From Paludibacterium yongneupense DSM 18731 (lineage in GTDB: Bacteria; Pseudomonadota; Gammaproteobacteria; Burkholderiales; Chromobacteriaceae): 64,000 bases of DNA. The notes below the pieces were generated by a model. It had not been told where the DNA came from and made no database searches. It saw nothing but the letters and a program-made list of their open reading frames with translations. The position numbers and the translations under genes were made by a program. Where the stretch lies: NCBI RefSeq assembly GCF_000422925.1, contig NZ_KE383957.1, positions 28,534 through 92,533 on the forward strand, in the 5' to 3' direction. Position 1 is the first letter of the stretch. Every line of letters begins with the position of its first letter. Shown here in pieces: positions 8,180-17,375 of the stretch.

Positions 8180-9092
8180 TGTTTCGGCGCGGCACATCGT
8201 CCTGATCGTGGACGATGTGCCGGACAACTTGATGCTGTTGCATGATGCGCTCGATGCGGCCGGTTATACCGTGCTTGTGGCGACAAACGGCGAGGATGCG
8301 CTGCGGCGCGTGCAGCAATGTCCGCCGGATGTCATTCTGCTGGATGCGGTGATGCCGGGAATGGACGGTTTTGCCGTGGCGCGGCGACTCAAAGGCGACT
8401 CCCTTACCCGCCCGATTCCCATCGTCTTCATGACCGGTCTGACCGAGAGCGAGCATGTGCTGGCCGCCTTCGATGCCGGTGGCGCCGATTATGTGACCAA
8501 GCCGCTGCGCCCCCCCGAGGTGCTCGCGCGCATTGCCGCACACGTCGCCAACGCCAGGCAGGTGGCGGAGGCGCGCACGGCACTGGATGCCTTCGGGCAG
8601 GGAACCGTCGCCGTCGATGCCGATAGCGGTCGCATGCTGTGGCAGACGCCGCTCGCGGGCCGTTTGCTTGAGCGCTACTTCGGTGCCGGCGATGACCATG
8701 CGCCGCCGCGCCTGGCCGCCTGGCTGCGGCATGCGGCGGCAGCGCGGGCGATAGGGCAAGAGGTCGCGCCCCTGCTGCTGGCGGGAGCCGACCGCCGCTT
8801 GCTGGCCACCTTGCACGATCCGGCGGCGCGTGCGGCCTGGCTGGTGGTTTTGCGCGAGGAGAGCGATGAAGGGGCGATCGCCCTTCTTGCCGGTGCGTTC
8901 AAACTGACGCGACGCGAGGCCGAAGTGCTGTACTGGATCAGCCTGGGCAAGACCAACCGCGATATCGCCGACATCCTGGGCATGAGTCCGCGCACGGTCA
9001 ACAAACATCAGGAGCATATTTTCGGCAAGCTGGGTGTCGAAACGCGCACCGCCGCCGCCGGGGTGGCAGTGAACAAGGTTCACGGGCGCTGA
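8160..9092 (+). CDS. Two-component response regulator, receiver plus LuxR-type helix-turn-helix
   Basis: Cytoplasmic DNA-binding regulator of 310 residues. The receiver occupies residues about 12-130, with the acidic pair DD18-19, phospho-acceptor Asp62 in LLDAVMPGMDG, the Thr in FMTGLT and Lys in TKPL. A linker of about 100 residues follows, longer than the usual NarL/FixJ layout. The LuxR/GerE domain is at about 240-305 (LTRREAEVLYWISLGKTNRDIA followed by SPRTVNKHQEHIFGKLGV). It starts inside the end of the transporter-kinase gene, so the two are translationally coupled and are a near-certain cognate pair. A perfect palindrome before urtA is a candidate target. Confidence 0.92.
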   Translation: MSAVPSDVSARHIVLIVDDVPDNLMLLHDALDAAGYTVLVATNGEDALRRVQQCPPDVILLDAVMPGMDGFAVARRLKGDSLTRPIPIVFMTGLTESEHVLAAFDAGGADYVTKPLRPPEVLARIAAHVANARQVAEARTALDAFGQGTVAVDADSGRMLWQTPLAGRLLERYFGAGDDHAPPRLAAWLRHAAAARAIGQEVAPLLLAGADRRLLATLHDPAARAAWLVVLREESDEGAIALLAGAFKLTRREAEVLYWISLGKTNRDIADILGMSPRTVNKHQEHIFGKLGVETRTAAAGVAVNKVHGR

Positions 9093-9260
9093 AGCGCTGG
9101 CCGTATGGGCTTGTGTATTTTTTAATGCTATGAGCATGCGCAAGTGCGGCGTTTAACTATTATTAAGGCATGTGCGAGGGACAGGGCCGACCAGACCCCT
9201 GTTTTGCTGCGGCCCGTACCGTGGCAACGGGATATCCGGGTATCCCCGGGAAGGGGCGAC

Positions 9261-12200
9261 ATGGCGACAAACGCTGATGGGGAGAGGCAGGCCAGGCAAG
9301 GCGTGCGCGGTTTGACCTCGCTGCCGGTCTGGCTAGTGTCGTTGATCGTTGCGCTGGGCATTGCGGCTGCCGGAAATGCGGCCTATCGGCGTGCGCACCA
9401 GTTCCGCGCCGAGCAGGTTCGCGCCGAACTGGCGGCGATAGCGTCGCTCGAGGTCGCCCGGATTCAGTCCTGGCTGCAGGAGCAGGAGGACGAGGTGCGC
9501 GCGGCAGTCGCTTCTCCCATGTTCAAGCGTGAACTGGAGGGTTGGCTGCGTGGCGGCCGGCGCAACGAGGCGCAGCGGCTGCGCATGCTCGAGACGCTGC
9601 ATCATGTTGCGCGTTCGTCGCATTATCCGGGTTTGCGCTTGCTGGATGCGGACACGGCAGCCCCCTTGTTGCTCGACGGGAGCGCGGGCGCCGACCGCCG
9701 CCTGAGCGCACGGGCGGCCGAGGCGCTGCGCGAGGGACGGGCAGTGCTGTACGACAGGGGGGCTCCGGGTTCTTCGGGGACGATTGTCGCAAGTCTGCTG
9801 GTTCCGCTGTACCGGGAAGAGAACGCGCGGCTGCCTCTGGCGCTGGTCGACATGGCGATCGACCCGGAAAAATTCCTGTCTCTCCTTTTTCTGCAGTGGC
9901 CGGGCAGCCGGCCCGGCGGAGTGACCGAGCTGGTGCGGCGCGGCGGCCCTGATGCGGTGCTGCTGAAGAGCTTGCCTGGCGCCGAAGCGGGCGGAGGTGT
10001 CGATTCTCGCGGAAGACCGGTGCTGGCGACCGGCGTGCCCATCGCCCGGACGCCATGGATTCTGGTCGCTAAAGTCGACGAGGGCGAGGCCTTTGCCCGC
10101 CTGAACCAGGGCGCGGCCATCGTTGCCGCCATGCTGGCGCTGTCGTGGCTTGCCGGGGTGCTGTGGCATCGCGAGCGGAGGCGGATGCAGGTCTGCCGCG
10201 ACCAGTCCGAGGCGGCCTGCAACGAGTTGGCGACCCGCTTCGACCTGGCTTTGCGCGATGCACGCGACGGGGTCGTGTTCCACGATGAGAATCTGTTCAT
10301 CATTGATGTTAATGAGCGGGCACTGGCGATTTTCGGTTATGGCCGCGAAGAGATGCTGGGCCTGAGCGTGGTTCAGCTGCGCGCTCCGGAGCTGCGTGCG
10401 CAGATACCGGCCTTGCATGAGCGCATCCTGCGTGGGGAAAGCCAGTTTTACGAGACCGTCAACGTACGCAAGGACGGAAGTCGTTTTCCGGTGGAGATCA
10501 GCGTGCGCAGGGTGGTGCACGACGGGCGCAACTACAGTCAGGCGGTCATCCGCGACATCACGGAGCGCAAGGTGGCGGAAGACGCTCTGCGGCAATCCTT
10601 GCGCGAGAGCGAGGATCTGTATAACAACGCGGCCAACGGCTATCACTCGCTGGCGGCGGACGGCACGATTCTGCGCATCAATGATACCGAGCTGCGCTGG
10701 CTCGGCTACGAGCGCAGTGAGATCGCGGGGCGCAGAAAATTCCCGGATCTGTTGACCACGGCCAGTGCGACCCTGTTCTGGAACACTTTTATCGAATTCA
10801 AACAGCGTGGCTATGTGCGCAACGTCGAATTCGACATGATCCGCAAGGATGGCAGCCTGCTTCCCGTGCTCCTGACAGCGACGGCGCTGCTGGATGAAGA
10901 CGGCCGTTATCTGATGAGCCGCTCGACGTTGTTCGATTTGACCGAGCGCCGTCAGGCGGAACAGCATCAAACCCGGCTGTATCGGGCCTTGCGCTTGCTG
11001 AGCGACAGTAATATGCGTCTGGCACATGCCGGGGATGAACTGACCTTGTTGTCCGATGTGTGTCGTCTTATCGTGGAAACCGGTGGCTATCTGATGGCCT
11101 GGGTCGGTTATGCCGAGCAGGATGTCGCGAAGAAGGTGGTGCCGGTCGCGCGCTCGGGCTACGAGGAAGGCTATCTCGACCATGTCAGCATCAGTTGGGA
11201 TGGCGAAGCGGATAACGGGCGCGGTCCGACGGGCATGGCCATCGCGACCGGGGCGGCCCAGATCAATCAGAACTGGCAGGACAACCCGAAAATGTTGCCG
11301 TGGCGCGCGGCCGCGCTGCGGCGCGGTTATCGCTCCAGCGCCGCCCTGCCGCTGACGATAGAGGGTGAGACTTTTGGCGCTCTGACGGTTTACGCCTCCG
11401 ATGCGGATGCGTTCACCGAGGAGGAAGTGGGCTTGCTGGAGGAGCTGACGCGTAATGTCGCCTATGGCATCCAGACCCTGCGGACACGTATCCAGCGTGA
11501 TGTGGCACAGGCCGCCACCCGGGCAAAAAGCGCCTTTCTCGCCAATATGAGTCATGAGATCCGTACGCCGATGAACGGCATCCTCGGCATGGTGCATCTG
11601 ATGCGACGTTCGGGCGCGACGCCGCTGCAGCTCGATCAGCTCGACAAGATCGATGCTTCGGGCAAGCATCTGCTGGCGGTAATCAACGACATTCTGGATC
11701 TGTCCAAGATCGAGGCCGGCAAGCTGAGTCTCGAGCAAGTCGACTTTACGCTGTCGCGTGTATTGCACGCGGCGGTCGCTGCTGTCGGCCCCGACGCGAC
11801 CGCCAAAGGGCTAAGCCTGTGCATCAAGGTCTCCGGCATGCCGCAGGCCTTGCATGGCGATCCAACCCGCTTGTCGCAAGCTCTCGTCAACTACCTGGCC
11901 AATGCGATCAAGTTTACCGAGCGCGGCAGCGTCACCCTGTCGGGCAGGGTCGCCGACGAATCCGCAAACGGGTATTTGTTGCGCTTCGAGGTCTGCGACA
12001 CCGGCATCGGCATGTCGGAGGCGCAGCAGGACCGGGTGTTCGATGCTTTCGAGCAGGCCGATAAATCGACGACCCGCAAGCATGGCGGTACCGGCTTGGG
12101 ACTGGCCATCACCCGTCGTCTTGCCCTGCTGATGGGCGGGCAGGTCGGCGTCAAAAGCAGCCTGGGCAGGGGGAGCACTTTCTGGCTGACGGCATGGTTC

Positions 12201-12689
12201 AGCAGAGGGGCCGGCGAGAGCGAAACGGCAGAGATGCAGGGGGAGGCGGCCGAGAGCACCCTCTTGCGCCTGCACTGCGGCAAGCGGGTGCTACTGGCCG
12301 AGGACGATGCCATCAATCAGGAGGTGGCGTTGCTGCTGTTGCGCGCGGCCGGACTGGTGCCGGATCTGGCGCAGAACGGGGCCGAGGCCGTGCGCATGGC
12401 GGCGACGTGCGATTACGCCCTCATTCTGATGGATATGCAGATGCCGGCGATGGACGGGCTCGAGGCTACGCGCGAGATCCGGCGCCTTGCCGGTGGCGCG
12501 GCCATCCCCATTCTGGCGATGACCGCCAGTGCCTTCACCGAAGATCGCGACAAATGCATGGCTGCCGGCATGAATGATTTCATTTCGAAACCGGTCGACC
12601 CCGACCTCCTGTTTGCAACCCTGCTGAAGTGGCTGACGGCGACGCCGTGCGAAAGCGATCCCCTGTCAGCATCCGCTCGCGCCGATTGA
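9261..12689 (+). CDS. Membrane-bound PAS-PAS-GAF hybrid sensor histidine kinase
   Basis: 1142-residue inner-membrane hybrid kinase. A membrane segment at about 17-37, a periplasmic sensing region of about 240 residues and a second membrane segment near 290-310 precede the cytoplasmic part. That part has two PAS domains (about 325-436 and 446-566, each ending DITER or DLTERR), a GAF domain (about 571-740), HisKA with His765 in SHEIRTP, HATPase with GGTGLGL, and a receiver with Asp1058 in MDMQMP. ATG 9261, preceded by AAGGGG, fits a hydrophilic start; the frame is open further upstream to 9144. It lies 168 bp after the response regulator and no HPt protein is nearby, so its output partner is unclear. 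Its 3' end overlaps the convergent MATE gene by 24 bp. Confidence 0.9.
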   Translation: MATNADGERQARQGVRGLTSLPVWLVSLIVALGIAAAGNAAYRRAHQFRAEQVRAELAAIASLEVARIQSWLQEQEDEVRAAVASPMFKRELEGWLRGGRRNEAQRLRMLETLHHVARSSHYPGLRLLDADTAAPLLLDGSAGADRRLSARAAEALREGRAVLYDRGAPGSSGTIVASLLVPLYREENARLPLALVDMAIDPEKFLSLLFLQWPGSRPGGVTELVRRGGPDAVLLKSLPGAEAGGGVDSRGRPVLATGVPIARTPWILVAKVDEGEAFARLNQGAAIVAAMLALSWLAGVLWHRERRRMQVCRDQSEAACNELATRFDLALRDARDGVVFHDENLFIIDVNERALAIFGYGREEMLGLSVVQLRAPELRAQIPALHERILRGESQFYETVNVRKDGSRFPVEISVRRVVHDGRNYSQAVIRDITERKVAEDALRQSLRESEDLYNNAANGYHSLAADGTILRINDTELRWLGYERSEIAGRRKFPDLLTTASATLFWNTFIEFKQRGYVRNVEFDMIRKDGSLLPVLLTATALLDEDGRYLMSRSTLFDLTERRQAEQHQTRLYRALRLLSDSNMRLAHAGDELTLLSDVCRLIVETGGYLMAWVGYAEQDVAKKVVPVARSGYEEGYLDHVSISWDGEADNGRGPTGMAIATGAAQINQNWQDNPKMLPWRAAALRRGYRSSAALPLTIEGETFGALTVYASDADAFTEEEVGLLEELTRNVAYGIQTLRTRIQRDVAQAATRAKSAFLANMSHEIRTPMNGILGMVHLMRRSGATPLQLDQLDKIDASGKHLLAVINDILDLSKIEAGKLSLEQVDFTLSRVLHAAVAAVGPDATAKGLSLCIKVSGMPQALHGDPTRLSQALVNYLANAIKFTERGSVTLSGRVADESANGYLLRFEVCDTGIGMSEAQQDRVFDAFEQADKSTTRKHGGTGLGLAITRRLALLMGGQVGVKSSLGRGSTFWLTAWFSRGAGESETAEMQGEAAESTLLRLHCGKRVLLAEDDAINQEVALLLLRAAGLVPDLAQNGAEAVRMAATCDYALILMDMQMPAMDGLEATREIRRLAGGAAIPILAMTASAFTEDRDKCMAAGMNDFISKPVDPDLLFATLLKWLTATPCESDPLSASARAD

Positions 12690-14009
12690 CGTTTTCAGCC
12701 CGGGCCAGGCCAGAGTCAGCAGCAGGCCGCGCAGCAGCATGAAAATCACCAGGGCGGCCCATATTCCGTGGTTGGCCCATACGCCGGATAAACCGATCTG
12801 ACAGGGAAGATAGAGGCCGAAACTGATGAGCATTGCGTTGCGCAAGGTGCGTGTGCGCAGCGCCCCCATGAATACGCCATCCCAGAAAAACGCCCAGGTG
12901 CTGACCAGTGGCAGTGCCACCAGCCACGGCCAATAGCGCGCGGCTTCCTGCCGCAAGCCGGGGTCGGGCGTGATGGCCGCGAGATAGAAGTGACCGCTGC
13001 CGGCCAGAGCGATGGTCAGCACAAGCCCCCACCCCATGGACAGCCAGCCGCAGCGCCGGATGGTCGTCGTCAGTGCCTGGCGCGAGGCGGCACCGATGGC
13101 CCGCGCGCCGTACACCTCGGCCGCGGTGGCAAAGCCGTCCAGCAGGCTGACGATCACCATGAATGCCTGCAGCACGATCTGATTGGCGGCCAGGGTGATC
13201 GTGCCCAGGCGAGCGGCTTCGCGCGTCATCAACGCGAATGCCGCCGTCAGCAGCAGGGTGCGCACCATGATGTCCAGGTTGGCCGCAAACAAGCGCCGCC
13301 AGGGGGCGGCGCCCGCAATGCGGGCAAGTGCGCTGCGCCAGTGGGGCCATGGGGTGATGTTGAACATGGTCCGCAAGGCCAGTGCACTGCCCAGCGTTTC
13401 GCTCAGTGCCGTGGCCGCCCCCGCTCCGGCGATGCCCCAATGCAAGCCCAGAACGAACAGTAGCGCGAGAGCCGCATTGAGCCCGTTCATGAACAGCTGC
13501 AACAGCATGACCTGGCGCGAGTGTCCGAGCCCGAGCAACCAGGCAAACTGGGCATAGGCCAGCAGGGTGAATGGTGCGGAGACGATGCGGGCATCGAAAT
13601 AATGGCGGGCAAGCACGGCGACATCGGGCGGTGGCGAGAGACACCACAAGGCAAGCCGGGCTATCGGCCATTGCAGCAGGAAGATCGCAATGCCGCCGGC
13701 CAGCGCGGCGATCATCGGACGCAAACCGGCCAGAAGCACTTGCTCTCTATCGTGCTGCCCCGCGGCCTGGGCCACGAGTCCGGTGGTGGTGAAGCGCAGA
13801 AAACTGAAGCACCAGTAGATGACCGTAAACAGGGTGGTGCCTATGGCGGCCGCCGCCAGTACCGCGTTGTCGCCGAGTCGTGCCAATACCGCCGTGTCGA
13901 CCAGCCCCATCAGGGGAGTGGCCAGCGCCGCAAGCATGACCGGAATGGTGAAGCGGATCAGTTGCCTGGTCGATGGTGCCTGAATGGCGGGGGGGAACGA
14001 AGTGGGCAT
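12666..14009 (-). CDS. MATE family efflux transporter (DinF-like)
   Basis: Inner-membrane cation/drug antiporter of 447 residues. It has about 12 hydrophobic segments in two homologous halves. It starts with a short polar segment and LIRFTIPVMLAALATPLMGLVDTAVLARLG, the DinF-type opening of the MATE fold (membrane segment 1 with the conserved VD pair). The length fits the family (about 440-460). It is the only gene on the minus strand in the first 25 kb and overlaps the hybrid kinase gene tail to tail. The substrate is unknown. Confidence 0.87.
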   Translation of the reverse strand: MPTSFPPAIQAPSTRQLIRFTIPVMLAALATPLMGLVDTAVLARLGDNAVLAAAAIGTTLFTVIYWCFSFLRFTTTGLVAQAAGQHDREQVLLAGLRPMIAALAGGIAIFLLQWPIARLALWCLSPPPDVAVLARHYFDARIVSAPFTLLAYAQFAWLLGLGHSRQVMLLQLFMNGLNAALALLFVLGLHWGIAGAGAATALSETLGSALALRTMFNITPWPHWRSALARIAGAAPWRRLFAANLDIMVRTLLLTAAFALMTREAARLGTITLAANQIVLQAFMVIVSLLDGFATAAEVYGARAIGAASRQALTTTIRRCGWLSMGWGLVLTIALAGSGHFYLAAITPDPGLRQEAARYWPWLVALPLVSTWAFFWDGVFMGALRTRTLRNAMLISFGLYLPCQIGLSGVWANHGIWAALVIFMLLRGLLLTLAWPGLKTSIGASGC

Positions 14010-14309
14010 CGGCGGCGTGGAGTCGGCTGGGGCCGATCATCGTAGCAAGTCTGCCCCGGCTGCGGCCAGCGTTTTGTGGCCGGGCGGCGGCTATCCTGCG
14101 GCCGTGCGTCGCGGTGGCCGCCGCCGCTTCAGGCATCCGGACGGGGGGCAGGGGCGAGCAGAAAGCTCATGGCCGGACCGGCGATGTCGGCTCCGGTCGC
14201 CTGCGCCGGTATTGCCGTTTCGAATTTCCATCGTCGTTCGGCCTTCTGGGCTGAATGTTCGTCCCGAGCGCCCTGCCGGAGGCAAGCCGGCGCGGCTCAC
14301 CGGTCGCGC
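14010..14309. other. Non-coding stretch between the divergent MATE and urtA genes
   Basis: About 300 G+C-rich bases between the MATE start codon and the urtA regulatory palindrome. Open frames here are short, lack ribosome binding sites and show no recognisable protein. No RNA gene, terminator or sigma-54 element was seen. Confidence 0.6.
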
Positions 14310-14327
14310 ATACGTCAGATGACGTAT
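14310..14327. promoter_or_regulatory. Perfect 18-bp palindrome upstream of urtA, probable activator site
   Basis: ATACGTCAGATGACGTAT has 8-bp perfect arms and a 2-bp spacer. A possible -10 element, TATGCT at 14350-14355, would place the transcription start near 14362 and the palindrome centre near -43. That is the usual place for a class II activator that substitutes for a missing -35 box. The dyad length suits a dimeric LuxR-type regulator such as the one encoded at 8160-9092. Assignment is inferred. Confidence 0.55.
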
Positions 14328-14407
14328 TTCTGCCATCTCATCCCGCCCCTATGCTGATCTCGCACTGCACCATTTCCGGAACGATATCCGCTACCAGGGA
14401 GCAATTC

Positions 14408-15682
14408 ATGCCGACTCGCCGCCATTTACTGAAATCCACCGCTCTGACTCTGGCTCTGGCCGCCGCCGGTCTGGCGTCCATGCCGGCTTTCGCCGCCGAC
14501 ACGATCAAGGTCGGCATACTGCACTCCTTGTCCGGCACCATGGCGATTTCCGAGACTTCGCTGAAGAACATGGCCTTGTTCACCATCGATCAGATCAACG
14601 CCCATGGGGGAGTGCTCGGTAAAAAACTGGAGCCGGTCGTTGTCGATCCGGCGTCAAACTGGCCGTTGTTTGCCGAGAAAGCACGTCAGCTCCTGACGCG
14701 CGACAAGGTCGCCGTCACCTTCGGCTGTTGGACCTCGGTATCGCGCAAGTCGGTGCTGCCTGTGTACGAAGAACTCAACGGCCTCCTGTTCTATCCGGTG
14801 CAGTACGAGGGCGAGGAGTTGTCGCCCAATGTGTTCTATACCGGTGCGGCGCCGAACCAGCAGGCGATCCCTGCAGTGGAATACCTGATGAGCAAGGAAG
14901 GGGGCGGTGCCAAGCGATTCGTGCTTCTGGGCACCGATTATGTCTATCCGCGCACCACCAACAAGATTCTGCGCGCCTTCCTCAAGTCGAAAGGCGTGAA
15001 GGACTCGGACATTCAGGAGGAGTACACCCCGTTCGGGCATAGCGACTACCAGACCATCGTCGCCAATATCAAGAGGTTCGCTGCAGGCGGCAAGACTGCC
15101 GTCATTTCGACGATCAATGGCGATTCCAATGTCCCGTTCTACAAGGAACTCGGAAATCAGGGGCTGAAGGCCACCGATGTGCCGGTGATGGCCTTTTCGG
15201 TCGGGGAGGAGGAGCTGAAAGGCATCGATACCAAACCCTTGCTCGGTCACCTCGCTGCCTGGAACTACTTCATGAGCGTGAAGAATCCGGTCAATGGCAG
15301 ATGGATTGCCGATTACAAGGCCTGGGCCAGGAAGAAGGGCCTGCCGGGGGCCGACAAGGTCGTGACCAACGATCCGATGGAAGCCACCTATGTCGGCATC
15401 AACATGTGGGCGCAGGCGGTCAAGAAGGCGGGGACCACCGATGTCGCCGCGGTGACTCGCGCGATGGCCGGCATGACCTTCAAGGCGCCGTCCGGTTTTA
15501 CCTTGCAGATGGACCCGCGCAACCATCATCTGCACAAGCCGGTCATGATCGGCGAAGTGCAGGCCGACGGACAGTTTTCGGTGGTATGGAAGACCCGGGC
15601 TCCGATCAAGGCGCAGCCGTGGAGCCCCTACATCCCCGGGGATGCGGGCAAGCCCGATACCCCGGTCAAAACCAGGCTTTGA
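14408..15682 (+). CDS. urtA: Urea ABC transporter substrate-binding protein UrtA
   Basis: Periplasmic urea-binding protein of 424 residues that starts the urt-ure cluster. The N-terminus TRRHLLK plus a hydrophobic stretch looks like a Tat or Sec signal, ending near AFAA (about residue 30). The mature part opens with DTIKVGILHSLSGTMAISE, typical of UrtA/FmdD-type type I periplasmic binding proteins, and carries the GCWTSVSRKSVLPV and PVQYEGEE motifs. ATG 14408 was chosen because AGGGAG lies 6 bases before it and the signal peptide begins there. Urea or a short-chain amide is the expected ligand; the urease genes downstream argue for urea. Confidence 0.95.
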   Translation: MPTRRHLLKSTALTLALAAAGLASMPAFAADTIKVGILHSLSGTMAISETSLKNMALFTIDQINAHGGVLGKKLEPVVVDPASNWPLFAEKARQLLTRDKVAVTFGCWTSVSRKSVLPVYEELNGLLFYPVQYEGEELSPNVFYTGAAPNQQAIPAVEYLMSKEGGGAKRFVLLGTDYVYPRTTNKILRAFLKSKGVKDSDIQEEYTPFGHSDYQTIVANIKRFAAGGKTAVISTINGDSNVPFYKELGNQGLKATDVPVMAFSVGEEELKGIDTKPLLGHLAAWNYFMSVKNPVNGRWIADYKAWARKKGLPGADKVVTNDPMEATYVGINMWAQAVKKAGTTDVAAVTRAMAGMTFKAPSGFTLQMDPRNHHLHKPVMIGEVQADGQFSVVWKTRAPIKAQPWSPYIPGDAGKPDTPVKTRL

Positions 15683-15778
15683 TCGATGTCCGGTACCGAT
15701 GGCGGTGCGTCTGGCGCCGCCGTCCGTCCGGAGCCGGCGCGTTGCCCGCGCCGGCTCCCTAGCTGCCAGGAAGTTGCC

Positions 15779-17365
15779 ATGAATACTCCGCTACTGTACG
15801 TACTGGCCATGCTTGCCCTGCTGGCGAGCGCCGCGAATTGGGCGGCGGTGCCCGCCGCCGAGCTGGGGCGGGCCGATCCGGCTTCCCGCGCCGATCTCGT
15901 CGAGACCTGGGCCGGCGCGCCCGACAGTGCGCGCAACGCCGCCATCGCCGCGCTCGAGAACGGACAACTGCTGACCGATGCCGACGCCACACATGTGTAT
16001 CTGCAGGTGGGCGAGACGATAAAGGATGTCGAAAGCGGTCTAAGCCGCGCCACCCTGCCGGATGGAGTCGACGCGGTTCCTGTCAACAATGCGCTGCGGG
16101 TCGCGCTTGATACCTATCATGCCGCCAGCGGCTTGGGCGACGTATCGCCGGCGCATAGACTGGCGGCGGTGGAGGCGTTGCGCCAGGCGGCCAATCCCGC
16201 GCTGCTGCCTTTGCTTGTCGCGCGGCGCGGAAAGGAGAGCGACCCCGCCGTCATCGCGGCGCTGGACAGCGCCCTCTCCACGTTGCAGCTGGCCAGCCCC
16301 GATGCCGGAACCCGTCTGGCGGCGATCGCGATGCTGGCCGGCAGCGACGACCCCGCGCTCCTGACCCGGCTTGTTCCCCTGACCGATCCGGGTAGCGAAG
16401 CCGATGCCGGCGTTCGCGCCGCAGCCCGGCACGCGGTGAGTGCGATCAAGACGCGGCAGATGGCCTACAACCTGCTCGGCTATGCCTTCAGCGGCCTGAG
16501 CCTGGGGTCTGTTCTGCTGCTCGCCGCGCTCGGTCTGGCCATCACCTACGGCTTGCTGGGGGTGATCAATATGGCGCATGGCGAAATGCTGATGCTCGGT
16601 GCCTACGCGACCTATGCGGTGCAGAATCTGTTCCGCAGTCACTGGCCGGCTGCATTTGACGGTTACCTGCTCGCCGCGCTTCCGGTGGCATTTGCATTGA
16701 CCTTCGTCGTCGGCATGGCGCTGGAGAGACTTGTCATCCGCCACCTCTACGGCCGTCCGCTGGAGACCCTGCTGGCCACGTGGGGCATCAGCCTGATGCT
16801 GATCCAGGCCGTTCGCGTCGTCTTCGGTGCCCAGAACGTCGAAGTGTCCAATCCATCCTGGTTGTCGGGAGGCTGGCAGCTGACGCCGGCATTGACCCTG
16901 CCGTATAACCGCATCGCGATCATCGCGTTTGTCGCCGCCGTGCTGCTGCTGACCTGGCTGTTGCTCAAGCGGACGCGGCTCGGCTTGTTCGTGCGTGCGG
17001 TAACGCAGAACCGGTGCATGGCGGACAGCGTTGGCGTCGCGACCGGGCGTATCGACATGTTGGCTTTCGGACTGGGCTCGGGTATCGCCGGGCTGGGCGG
17101 AGTGGCGCTGAGCCAGATCGGGAATGTCGGACCCGAGCTCGGGCAGGGTTATATCGTGGACAGCTTCATGGTCGTAGTGCTCGGCGGAGTCGGGCAGTTG
17201 GCCGGCACGGTTTACGGTGCGATGGGGCTGGGCGTCATCGGCAAGATTCTCGAGCCGTCGCTGGGGGCGGTGCTGGGCAAAATTTTCATCCTCGTGTTCA
17301 TCATTCTGTTCATCCAGAAGCGCCCGCAGGGACTATTCGCCCTCAAGGGCCGGACGAACGACTAG
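15779..17365 (+). CDS. urtB: Urea ABC transporter permease UrtB
   Basis: Inner-membrane LivH-type permease of 528 residues. Residues 1-20 are a signal-like segment. Residues about 20-230 are an extracytoplasmic helical-repeat region characteristic of UrtB (LivH proteins lack it). Residues about 235-528 are the permease core with LSLGSVLLLAALGLAITYGLLGVINMAHGE in two overlapping hydrophobic blocks and the coupling region before the C-terminus. AGGAAG precedes ATG 15779; the frame is open further upstream but without a better start. It is 96 bases downstream of urtA. Confidence 0.94.
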   Translation: MNTPLLYVLAMLALLASAANWAAVPAAELGRADPASRADLVETWAGAPDSARNAAIAALENGQLLTDADATHVYLQVGETIKDVESGLSRATLPDGVDAVPVNNALRVALDTYHAASGLGDVSPAHRLAAVEALRQAANPALLPLLVARRGKESDPAVIAALDSALSTLQLASPDAGTRLAAIAMLAGSDDPALLTRLVPLTDPGSEADAGVRAAARHAVSAIKTRQMAYNLLGYAFSGLSLGSVLLLAALGLAITYGLLGVINMAHGEMLMLGAYATYAVQNLFRSHWPAAFDGYLLAALPVAFALTFVVGMALERLVIRHLYGRPLETLLATWGISLMLIQAVRVVFGAQNVEVSNPSWLSGGWQLTPALTLPYNRIAIIAFVAAVLLLTWLLLKRTRLGLFVRAVTQNRCMADSVGVATGRIDMLAFGLGSGIAGLGGVALSQIGNVGPELGQGYIVDSFMVVVLGGVGQLAGTVYGAMGLGVIGKILEPSLGAVLGKIFILVFIILFIQKRPQGLFALKGRTND

Positions 17366-17375
17366 GAGACGTTTC

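Noticed and set aside
9333..11768. Antisense open frame of 811 codons opposite the PAS/GAF hybrid kinase
   Set aside because: Its translation is low in hydrophobic cores and rich in His, Arg and Gln, as expected for the shadow of a real G+C-rich gene with strong third-position bias. The sense strand has clear kinase domains.
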